Positions 1 to 5,653 of a stretch of DNA of 5,653 nt are shown piece by piece. A model generated the notes under the pieces. It saw nothing but the letters and a program-made list of their open reading frames with translations, did no database searches and was not told the origin of the DNA. Both the position numbers and the translations under genes were made by a program. Position 1 is the stretch's first letter; every line of letters begins with the position of its first letter. Source of the DNA: Planctomycetota bacterium (GTDB lineage Bacteria > Planctomycetota > Planctomycetia > Planctomycetales > Planctomycetaceae); contig JAPLOC010000330.1 in assembly GCA_026692825.1 (NCBI GenBank), positions 1-5,653 on the forward strand, given 5' to 3'.

Positions 1-14
1 CGCACAGCGGGCCG

Positions 15-31
15 CGCACTCGGAGAGTGCG
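15..31. repeat. Small GC-rich hairpin (7-bp stem, 3-base loop)
   Basis: CGCACTC (15-21) is the exact reverse complement of GAGTGCG (25-31), with GGA as the loop. The flanks are also GC-rich and end in a GCTAC-like edge. There is no T tract on the right, so it is not a classical intrinsic terminator for a + strand gene. It could be part of a dispersed intergenic repeat or the 3' end structure of a gene outside the window; the sequence alone does not decide. Confidence 0.45.
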
Positions 32-61
32 GGCTACATTCTCGCGGGCCTGGGAGAAGGC

Positions 62-90
62 TTGCAACCGCGCGGCCCCTTTCTGACAAT
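62..90 (+). promoter_or_regulatory. Possible sigma70-like promoter for the TIM-barrel gene
   Basis: TTGCAA (62-67) and GACAAT (85-90) are separated by exactly 17 bases; each matches four of six consensus positions. Initiation would fall near 97, giving a leader of about 50 bases before the GTG at 148. Only a consensus match supports this, and planctomycete promoters are poorly defined, so it is a weak call. Confidence 0.22.
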
Positions 91-147
91 GCCCGCGAAC
101 GAGTACCACATCGCTCTCGCCCTCCTTGAATTCAGACAGGTTTCGCC

Positions 148-1191
148 GTGCCTCCCCAGACTCGCCCCAACGCCACTACCCCCGCGTTGCCTCCGGTCAT
201 TCTGAGCGCCTTCGCCGACGAGGCGGCCAATTCCAAATCGGTCGTCGAACAATTCGCCGTGCTGGCCGCATTGGGGCTGCAATACTACAGTCCCCGCTTT
301 CTGAGCGTCTCGGGAGAAGTGAAAAACGTCATGAAGCTCGACAAGGCCGAGCTCAAGACCGTACGCAAAATGCAGGACGATTACGGTCTCAAGGTGACCA
401 GCATCGGCTCACCGATTGGCAAAGTGAAACTGCTCGACATTGACGACGGTTCGCACAACCGGTTCGTCCCGTTCGACAAATACCTGAAAGACGAAGTCTC
501 AGTCGCCATCGATCGCGCCCACGCGCTCGATGCCAAAATGATTCGCGGCTTCTCGTTCTATCATCCCCGCGGTACCGACCCCAAACCGCATGTGGCGAAA
601 GCCGTCGAGCAGCTCTCGGCGATCGTCGAGCGCTGCGCGAAAGACGGGGTTGTTTACGCCCTGGAGGTCGAGGCGAATCTGATCGGCCAGAACGGTCAGT
701 TGATGGCCGAACTGGCGCGAAAAATCAACCAGCCCAACTTGGTCTGCATCTTCGACGGAGGCAATATCTCGTCGCAGAATTACGACTGCCTCGACTGTTT
801 CGACGAGTACCGGGCGATGCGCAAGCATCTGGGGTATTTCCATATCAAGGACTACCGGATCGATCCGTCGCTTGAATGGACGGGAGTCGTCGACGAAGAG
901 CGGCTCAAGAACTTTGTCCCCGCCGACTTGGGAGACAGCGGCCACGAGTTGATCTTCCGCGACCTTCGCGAACATCTCCCGCAGATTGATCGCAAGATGA
1001 AAAAGCTCGGACTGCCCGGAATGTTCCTGGAACTCGAACCGCACCTGAAGGGAGGGGGGCAGTTCGGAGGGTTCAGTGGTCCCGATGGATTGGGCGTGGC
1101 GTGTCGCAGCCTCTGTCGGCTGTTGGATTACGCCGGGATTCCGTACGAACTCCGCGGCTTCGAACACATTCGGACGGCACGCGGTTTTTAG
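148..1191 (+). CDS. Sugar phosphate isomerase/epimerase-like TIM-barrel protein
   Basis: The 347-residue product resembles the xylose-isomerase-like TIM-barrel / AP-endonuclease-2 fold family, whose members isomerise or epimerise sugars and related polyols with a divalent metal. Strand-end motifs are visible in order: ILSAFADE near residues 19-26, ALEVE with E173/E175, CIFDGGN with D203, YFHIKD with H232 and D235, and FLELEPH with E295/E297. The E-D-H-E set is the likely metal and catalytic group, inferred from the family. The segment PADLGDSGHE (258-267) matches the usual glycine-rich loop. The GTG start is chosen because a TGA lies in frame at 127 and the first in-frame ATG (331) is inside the barrel; TTG at 187 is an alternative that would remove a Pro-rich tail of about 13 residues. 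The ribosome site is weak (GACAGG, 135-140). No signal peptide or Tat motif is seen, so it is probably cytosolic. A Cys pair (C214, C217) sits after the D203 strand. The substrate cannot be told. Confidence 0.88.
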   Translation: MPPQTRPNATTPALPPVILSAFADEAANSKSVVEQFAVLAALGLQYYSPRFLSVSGEVKNVMKLDKAELKTVRKMQDDYGLKVTSIGSPIGKVKLLDIDDGSHNRFVPFDKYLKDEVSVAIDRAHALDAKMIRGFSFYHPRGTDPKPHVAKAVEQLSAIVERCAKDGVVYALEVEANLIGQNGQLMAELARKINQPNLVCIFDGGNISSQNYDCLDCFDEYRAMRKHLGYFHIKDYRIDPSLEWTGVVDEERLKNFVPADLGDSGHELIFRDLREHLPQIDRKMKKLGLPGMFLELEPHLKGGGQFGGFSGPDGLGVACRSLCRLLDYAGIPYELRGFEHIRTARGF

Positions 1192-1212
1192 TGGATTCGC
1201 TCAGTCTTCGGT

Positions 1213-1256
1213 AATTCGCGTCGGAAGTTGATGTGGTTCCGCTTCCGGCGCGAATT
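1213..1256 (+). terminator. Long hairpin after the TIM-barrel gene, terminator-like
   Basis: The arm 1213-1227 (AATTCGCGTCGGAAG) pairs with 1242-1256 (CTTCCGGCGCGAATT) over 15 bp, all Watson-Crick except one U-G wobble (1221 with 1248), leaving a 14-base loop. It starts 22 bases after the stop codon. The wobble pairs only in the + strand RNA; the opposite RNA would have an A-C mismatch, which fits a role at the 3' end of the upstream transcript. There is no U tract after it (GAACCGTT follows), so it may instead protect the mRNA 3' end or bind a protein. The structure is plain; the function is inferred. Confidence 0.5.
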
Positions 1257-1362
1257 GAACCGTTATATCGGGAAGAATCACCCCGCCTGTGACGTTGACT
1301 TCTGAGGAAAGCGGGTCGAATGCCGCCCGAAGAACGCTGCCTTGCGCTCGAACCCACAACGG

Positions 1363-1396
1363 CGGCTCGGCAGGAGCCTCGCCCTCCCGCGAGCCG
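1363..1396. repeat. Dispersed planctomycete-type intergenic inverted repeat
   Basis: CGGCTCG (1363-1369) is inverted exactly as CGAGCCG (1390-1396). Inside, GGAG (1373-1376) can pair with CTCC (1384-1387) around CCTCGCC, giving a two-part hairpin. The core GGCAGGAGCCTCGCCCTCCC is familiar to me from many planctomycete intergenic regions, where it is often mis-translated as EGEAPAEP, SAGASPS or LGRSLALP; all three readings occur here in different frames. That recognition is from memory, not from a search. A REP-like mobile or structural element is the likely nature. Only one copy is in this window. Confidence 0.65.
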
Positions 1397-1508
1397 GTTC
1401 TTCGACACCGCACTCCGTTTGGCCATTGCCGTCGGGTCACCGCTGTTCTAGTCTACTTTCGCATTTCCCAGCCCGGCGTTTCGCCGATTTTCCCCGAAGA
1501 ACCGCTCC

Positions 1509-3887
1509 ATGCCGACAATCATGACGATTGAGGTGACCAGCCTTGTTGCGCTTGCCGCCCTCCCCGCGGAGGGTGCGAACGGCGGCTGGCCCTGGTGGGG
1601 TACCGTGCTGGCGGTCGTCGCGGGATTGATCGCGGCCATCGTCGTTCCGTTTCTGGTCGCGCCGTGTCTGGCGAGCCGCTGGCTGTTGTTTTTTATCACC
1701 CGGCTGATGTACCGGATTCGGATTTACGGCCTCGAAAACGTCCCCAAACAAGGCGGGGCACTGCTGGTCTCAAATCACGTCACCTGGGTCGATGGAATTC
1801 TGCTCGCCGGCAATCTCCCCCGGCACGTGCGGATGATTATCTACGCCGACTATGCCAAAGGAGGACTGCTGGGTTGGCTGATGAAGCAAATGGAAGTGAT
1901 TCCGATCAAGACGTCGGAAGGCCCCAAGTCGATCATCCGGTCGCTGCAAACCGCCCGCGAGGCGATCAAAGAGGGGGCGCTCGTCTGCATTTTCGCCGAG
2001 GGGCAATTGACCCGCCTCGGTCAGATGCTGCCGTTCCAGCGCGGGATGATGAAAATCATCGATGGATCGGGCGCGCCCGTTATTCCCGTTTACCTCGACG
2101 GTCTCTGGGGGAGCATTTTCAGCTTTTTCCAGGGAAAGTACTTTTGGAAGTGGCCGCAAAAATGGCCCTATCCGATCGGTATCTCGTTCGGCAAGCCACT
2201 GCACGACCCGAAAACGGTGCATGAAGTTCAGCAAGCGGTCGCCGCTCTGGGGGTGCATTCGCTGGAGGTTCGCAAGAATCTCGACCTGACGCTCCCCCGT
2301 CGATTTCTCCGCATGTGCCGCAAATCGATGTGGCGGACAAAGCTGGTTGACAGTTCCAACCAGATCGTGACCGGCGGGCAACTTCTGCTGCGATCGCTCA
2401 TGCTGCGGCGATTGCTGGCGCGAAAAGTCCTGGCTCCTGACGAGAAGTTTGTCGGCGTACTGCTGCCGCCAGCCGTTGGGGGAGCGATTGTTAATGCGAC
2501 CCTGTCGTTGATGGGGCGGGTGGCGGTCAACCTCAACTACACCGCGTCGCGCGAGACGATCGCTTCGTGTATCAAGCAGGCGGGCATCAAGCACGTGCTG
2601 TCGAGCCGGCTGTTTCTCACCAAGTTGAAAATGGAGGTAGATGCCGAGGTGGTCTTCCTCGAAGACCTGCGTCCCTCGGTGAACTGGGTCGACAAAGCGA
2701 TCGCGGCGATTCAGACCTACGTGACGCCGGTCTCTCTGCTCGATCGGCTCTTCGGCCTGACCCGGATCAAAGCGGATGACCTCGTTACCATTGTATTCAC
2801 CTCCGGTTCGACGGGCGAACCGAAGGGGGTGATGCTCAGCTATCACAACATCGGCACCAACGTGGACGCCGTTGGACAGTTGATTCAGATCAAGCGCGCG
2901 GATTGCGTTGTCGGCATTCTGCCCTTCTTTCACTCGTTCGGATTCATGGCGACGTTGTGGATGCCGCTGGTTCTCGAACCACGCGCCGTTTACCACTACA
3001 ACCCGCTCGACGCGAAAATCGTGGGCGAACTGTGCCAGAAGAATCGCGGGACGATTTTGATGGCGACACCGACATTTCTTCGGACGTACATCAAGCGGTG
3101 TGAACGGGAGCAATTGCAGACGCTGGAGATCATCGTCGTCGGGGCCGAGAAAATGCCGATCGAACTGGCGGCGGCGTTTGAGGAGAAGTTTGGCGTTCGA
3201 CCAATCGAAGGGTACGGCGCGACCGAGACGTCACCCGTCGCGGCGGTCAATGTTCCCGACCATCGTTCGCCGGTCGTGACGCAGGTCGGGACCAAAGAAG
3301 GGACGGTAGGACGGCCGATTCCCGGGACGCTGGCCCGTGTCGTCGATCAGGAATCGGGAGAGGTGCTAGGTCTCGACCAGCCGGGAATGTTGCAGGTCTG
3401 CGGACCGCACATCATGCAGGGCTATCTCCATCGTCCCGAACAGACGGCGGTGGTACTGCAAGACGGCTGGTACACGACCGGCGACATTGCCAAGATCGAC
3501 GCCGACGGGTTCATCACGATCACCGACCGCGCGAGCCGATTTTCGAAGATCGCGGGGGAAATGGTCCCGCATATTAAGATTGAAGAAGTGTTGCGGGGGA
3601 TCACGGCGGGCCCGCCGGGTGAGGATCCCGACCTCAAGGTGGTGGTGACCGCGGTTCCCGATGAACGCAAGGGAGAACGGCTGGTCGTCGTTCATAAACC
3701 GCTCACGCAGTCGGTTGAAGAAGTCTACGGCCAGCTTTCGTCAGCGGGTCTGCCCAACTTGTGGATTCCCGGTCGCGACAGTTTTATTGAAGTCCCCGAG
3801 ATTCCCATTCTGGGGACGGGAAAAGTCGACCTGCGGGGGGTGAAAGAGATCGCACTGCAGCGGTTTGGTCCGAATCGGCCTGCGTAG
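1509..3887 (+). CDS. aas: Bifunctional acyltransferase / acyl-AMP ligase, Aas-like
   Basis: The 792-residue product joins two enzymes, as in E. coli Aas, which activates a free fatty acid and transfers it to a lysophospholipid at the inner membrane. Residues about 30-52 form a hydrophobic anchor. The PlsC-type domain (about 60-245) shows N89-H90-x4-D95, FAEGQ around E164 in place of the usual FPEG, and VIPVYLDG (191-198). After a linker, the ANL ligase domain (about 290-790) shows the ATP loop TSGSTGEPKG (431-440), GYGATETSP (568-576), YTTGD ending at D659, DR at 673-674 followed by SKIAGEMV as in Aas, and the C-terminal catalytic lysine K772 in GTGKVD. All key residues are present, so both halves look active. 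ATG 1509 is the first start after the in-frame stop at 1449; GAAGA (1496-1500) is a weak ribosome site and ATG 1521 is an alternative. No LplT-type transporter domain is fused. E. coli Aas is somewhat shorter (719 residues). The true lysolipid acceptor is unknown. Confidence 0.9.
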   Translation: MPTIMTIEVTSLVALAALPAEGANGGWPWWGTVLAVVAGLIAAIVVPFLVAPCLASRWLLFFITRLMYRIRIYGLENVPKQGGALLVSNHVTWVDGILLAGNLPRHVRMIIYADYAKGGLLGWLMKQMEVIPIKTSEGPKSIIRSLQTAREAIKEGALVCIFAEGQLTRLGQMLPFQRGMMKIIDGSGAPVIPVYLDGLWGSIFSFFQGKYFWKWPQKWPYPIGISFGKPLHDPKTVHEVQQAVAALGVHSLEVRKNLDLTLPRRFLRMCRKSMWRTKLVDSSNQIVTGGQLLLRSLMLRRLLARKVLAPDEKFVGVLLPPAVGGAIVNATLSLMGRVAVNLNYTASRETIASCIKQAGIKHVLSSRLFLTKLKMEVDAEVVFLEDLRPSVNWVDKAIAAIQTYVTPVSLLDRLFGLTRIKADDLVTIVFTSGSTGEPKGVMLSYHNIGTNVDAVGQLIQIKRADCVVGILPFFHSFGFMATLWMPLVLEPRAVYHYNPLDAKIVGELCQKNRGTILMATPTFLRTYIKRCEREQLQTLEIIVVGAEKMPIELAAAFEEKFGVRPIEGYGATETSPVAAVNVPDHRSPVVTQVGTKEGTVGRPIPGTLARVVDQESGEVLGLDQPGMLQVCGPHIMQGYLHRPEQTAVVLQDGWYTTGDIAKIDADGFITITDRASRFSKIAGEMVPHIKIEEVLRGITAGPPGEDPDLKVVVTAVPDERKGERLVVVHKPLTQSVEEVYGQLSSAGLPNLWIPGRDSFIEVPEIPILGTGKVDLRGVKEIALQRFGPNRPA

Positions 3888-3912
3888 GAGGTTCTACCCG
3901 ACGGCAGGTCGC

Positions 3913-3950
3913 TTCGGTGTTTCCGAAATTCGCAATTGGCGATACCAATT
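3913..3950. repeat. Two adjacent small hairpins after the Aas-like gene
   Basis: TTCGG (3913-3917) pairs with CCGAA (3923-3927) across five bases, and AATTGG (3934-3939) pairs with CCAATT (3945-3950) across CGATA. They begin 25 bases after the stop codon. Neither is GC-rich with a T tract, so termination is only a possibility; they may be short regulatory dyads for the downstream cytochrome gene or chance. Confidence 0.3.
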
Positions 3951-3972
3951 CGTTCGCCATTCGAGAGTTGTG

Positions 3973-3991
3973 CGTCGTATGATCATCGACG
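3973..3991. promoter_or_regulatory. Imperfect palindrome upstream of the cytochrome gene
   Basis: CGTCG (3973-3977) and CGACG (3987-3991) flank the perfect palindrome ATGATCAT (3979-3986), with a single extra T at 3978 breaking the symmetry. It ends 37 bases before the cytochrome ATG, a position suitable for an operator or a leader hairpin. No regulator family is recognised from it. Confidence 0.3.
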
Positions 3992-4028
3992 ACCACTTCA
4001 ACCCGAACATTCCCCCGAGCATTCTTGC

Positions 4029-5653
4029 ATGACACTGTGGATCTGGCTCTGCGCCGCGGCCGTTGGGATCGGCCTGTTGTTGCTCACCCGCCGCCGGCTG
4101 GGATGGGTCGGGAGCGCGGTTGTCGCGGGCGGCGTCGCGCTGCTGACGGGGGCTGGGCTGGAGTACGTCGCGGGCTCAGGGGGACAGGTGGAGTTGCCTC
4201 CCCTGACGAAGGAAGAGTTTCAACGGCTGGTTCCCGACGAAGTGCTGGACGCCGGTTACGTCGGCTCGAAGGAGTGCCGGGAGTGTCACCAGGAACAACA
4301 CAAATCGTGGCACGATTCGTATCACCGCTCGATTACCCGCCGGCCGTCGGATGAGGCGATTATCCCCGAATTCAATGATCAAGAGTACCGGGTCGCACCA
4401 CGGAAATTCAAACTGTTTCGGAAGGGGGACGAGTTCTGGATGAACTTTCAGGATCCCGATGAGCTGCGTCTGAATCCCAAGACACCGGTGCCGTTTGTGG
4501 ATCGACCGGTGGCGCTGGTCACGGGATCTCACTACCAGCAGATCTTCTGGTACCCGACCGGAATTCCGCGGATTCTGGGGCAGTTGCCGATCTACCACAT
4601 TTTGGAGACCGAAGAGTGGGTTCCCGCGACCGCCGCGTTTCTGACACCACCGACCCCCGCCCAACACACGGCGACCGGAGAGTGGAACGCGAACTGCGTC
4701 GAATGCCACGCCACATTCGGTCGCCCGCGTCCGACCGCTGATGGTGAAATCGACACTTTGGTCGCGGAATTTGGCGTTTCGTGCGAGGCGTGCCACGGAC
4801 CCGGCGAACGTCACGTCGCGGCGCGGCGCAATCTGCCCGCCGGGCAGGTCTTGGCGCTCGACGCCGACCCGATCGTCAATCCCCGACGCCTCGACCATCG
4901 GCGAAGTACCGAGGTGTGTGGTGTCTGCCACAGTTACAACGTCGCGCGGACCACCGATATCCGGGCCCGCGAAAAGCAGGAAGGGCAGAAATACCGGCCG
5001 GGAGATGACTTCAGCCTGACGCGTAAACTGCTGCGTCCCACCGACGACACCCTGGTCGACATCCGCCGGGCCGATGGCGACCCCGACAAGTTCTTCGAAC
5101 AGCGGTTTTGGCGTGACGGCATGGTGCGGACCGGGGGGCATGAATTCAACGGGCTGGCTGAGTCGGCCTGCTTCAAAAAGGGGGAAATGTCGTGCCTCTC
5201 GTGCCACGACATGCATCAGCGGCCGGACGACAAGCGTCCCGCGAAAGAATGGGCGAATCGCCAGATGTCCCCGACCGGCATGACGGACGCCGCCTGCCTG
5301 GGCTGTCATGCGTCCGAGAAATTCGCCGCCAGCGAACACACGCACCATTTGACCGACTCGAGCGGTTCTCGCTGTGTGAATTGCCATATGCCACATACGG
5401 ACTATGGCCTGCTGCATGCGCAGCGGAGTCACCAGATCAGCAGCCCCCGCGTCGAAACGCAACTGCGGTCGGGCCGACCGAATGCCTGCAATTTGTGCCA
5501 TCTCGACCAGACGCTCGGCTGGACGGCGGACCGGTTGCGGGAATGGTATTCGCATCCGCGCCCCAAGCTGGATGCGAATCTGGAAGAAGTGTCGCAGGGG
5601 GCGTGGCTGGCCCTCGCGGGAGACGCTGGCCAGCGGGCGCTGGTCGCGTCGAG
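4029..5653 (+). CDS. Membrane-anchored octahaem c-type cytochrome, 3' end missing
   Basis: The frame stays open to the window edge (541 codons, then two bases), so the C-terminus is missing. Two hydrophobic helices (about residues 2-19 and 26-44) flank TRRR; by the positive-inside rule the loop is cytoplasmic and the haem domain lies outside, where c-haem is attached. Eight CXXCH sites are seen: C83 (CRECH), C223 (CVECH), C252 (CEACH), C297 (CGVCH), C389 (CLSCH), C423 (CLGCH), C449 (CVNCH) and C487 (CNLCH). Likely distal ligands include H99 (WHDSYH), H168 (GSHYQQ), H262 (GPGERH), H371 (GGHEFNG), H396, H437-440 and H468. These motifs fit the cytochrome c554-like multihaem group, whose members carry electrons or reduce nitrogen or sulphur compounds; the activity here is not known. 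After the last haem, WTADRLREWY and a helical Ala/Leu-rich stretch suggest the start of HEAT- or TPR-like repeats. ATG 4029 is preferred because the hydrophobic anchor follows at once; TTG 3936 in the same frame is less likely. The ribosome site is poor. Confidence 0.88.
   Translation, partial: MTLWIWLCAAAVGIGLLLLTRRRLGWVGSAVVAGGVALLTGAGLEYVAGSGGQVELPPLTKEEFQRLVPDEVLDAGYVGSKECRECHQEQHKSWHDSYHRSITRRPSDEAIIPEFNDQEYRVAPRKFKLFRKGDEFWMNFQDPDELRLNPKTPVPFVDRPVALVTGSHYQQIFWYPTGIPRILGQLPIYHILETEEWVPATAAFLTPPTPAQHTATGEWNANCVECHATFGRPRPTADGEIDTLVAEFGVSCEACHGPGERHVAARRNLPAGQVLALDADPIVNPRRLDHRRSTEVCGVCHSYNVARTTDIRAREKQEGQKYRPGDDFSLTRKLLRPTDDTLVDIRRADGDPDKFFEQRFWRDGMVRTGGHEFNGLAESACFKKGEMSCLSCHDMHQRPDDKRPAKEWANRQMSPTGMTDAACLGCHASEKFAASEHTHHLTDSSGSRCVNCHMPHTDYGLLHAQRSHQISSPRVETQLRSGRPNACNLCHLDQTLGWTADRLREWYSHPRPKLDANLEEVSQGAWLALAGDAGQRALVAS

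Larger units (their letters stand above)
1192..1508. other. 317-base intergenic region
   Basis: No convincing gene lies here. It holds a long hairpin just after the upstream stop (1213-1256), an inverted-repeat element (1363-1396) and the leader of the acyltransferase-ligase gene. A possible but poor promoter pair is TTGCCG (1426-1431) with TAGTCT (1449-1454), spaced 17 bases. The minus strand has a 79-codon open frame (1201-1440) and the plus strand a 43-codon frame (1320-1451). Both run through the repeat and lack recognisable domains, so neither is called. Confidence 0.7.

Noticed and set aside
126..443. 105-codon + strand frame overlapping the start of the TIM-barrel gene
   Set aside because: It overlaps a well-supported gene in another frame and has a very Arg-rich, low-complexity translation.
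499..1167. 222-codon open frame on the minus strand
   Set aside because: It is the antisense shadow of the TIM-barrel gene and has no recognisable motifs.
1201..1440. 79-codon minus-strand frame, with a protein-like C-terminal half
   Set aside because: Its N-terminal half is just the dispersed repeat (EGEAPAEP) and its end overlaps the 15-bp hairpin. A gene remnant cannot be excluded, but nothing recognisable supports it.
1320..1451. 43-codon + strand frame ending just before the Aas-like leader
   Set aside because: It runs through the repeat, has no ribosome site that stands out, and resembles no known small protein.
1595..2224. 209-codon + strand frame inside the Aas-like gene
   Set aside because: It is an out-of-frame shadow with an Arg/Pro-rich composition typical of frame-shifted GC-rich coding sequence.
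1770..3113. 447-codon open frame on the minus strand
   Set aside because: It lies opposite the Aas-like gene, which has clear acyltransferase and ligase motifs in the + frame. The antisense product is rich in Arg, His and Gln with no recognisable fold.
4176..5555. 459-codon open frame on the minus strand
   Set aside because: It lies wholly opposite the cytochrome gene, whose eight haem motifs prove the + strand frame. The minus translation shows no domain. Long antisense frames are common in GC-rich DNA.

Overview
This window looks like chromosomal DNA from a GC-rich Gram-negative bacterium, most probably a planctomycete (Planctomycetota). The assignment is an inference. It rests on an intergenic repeat that reads EGEAPAEP / SAGASPS in translation, on a sugar-phosphate isomerase/epimerase-type TIM-barrel gene, and on a large membrane-anchored multihaem cytochrome that seems to run into helical repeats. 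No RNA genes, CRISPR array, transposase or phage gene was found.

Layout: bases 1-147 are non-coding and hold a small GC-rich hairpin and a weak promoter-like pair. A GTG-start gene (148-1191) encodes a xylose-isomerase-like TIM-barrel protein. A 317-base gap (1192-1508) follows. It begins with a strong 15-bp-stem hairpin just after the stop codon and also carries the repeat element. The second gene (1509-3887) encodes a 792-residue fusion of a PlsC-type acyltransferase and an acyl-AMP ligase, the architecture of the Aas lysophospholipid re-acylation enzyme. After a 141-base gap with several small inverted repeats, the third gene (4029 to the window edge) encodes a membrane-anchored c-type cytochrome with eight CXXCH haem sites. 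It is cut off by the end of the window.

All three genes lie on the + strand, but the spacers are wide and contain hairpins or repeats, so a single tight operon is not supported. Their roles (sugar chemistry, membrane lipid turnover, extracytoplasmic electron transfer) do not form an obvious pathway. I see no clearly new multi-gene system. The items most worth a second look are the octahaem cytochrome with its undetermined activity, the long hairpin after the first gene, and the dispersed repeat.
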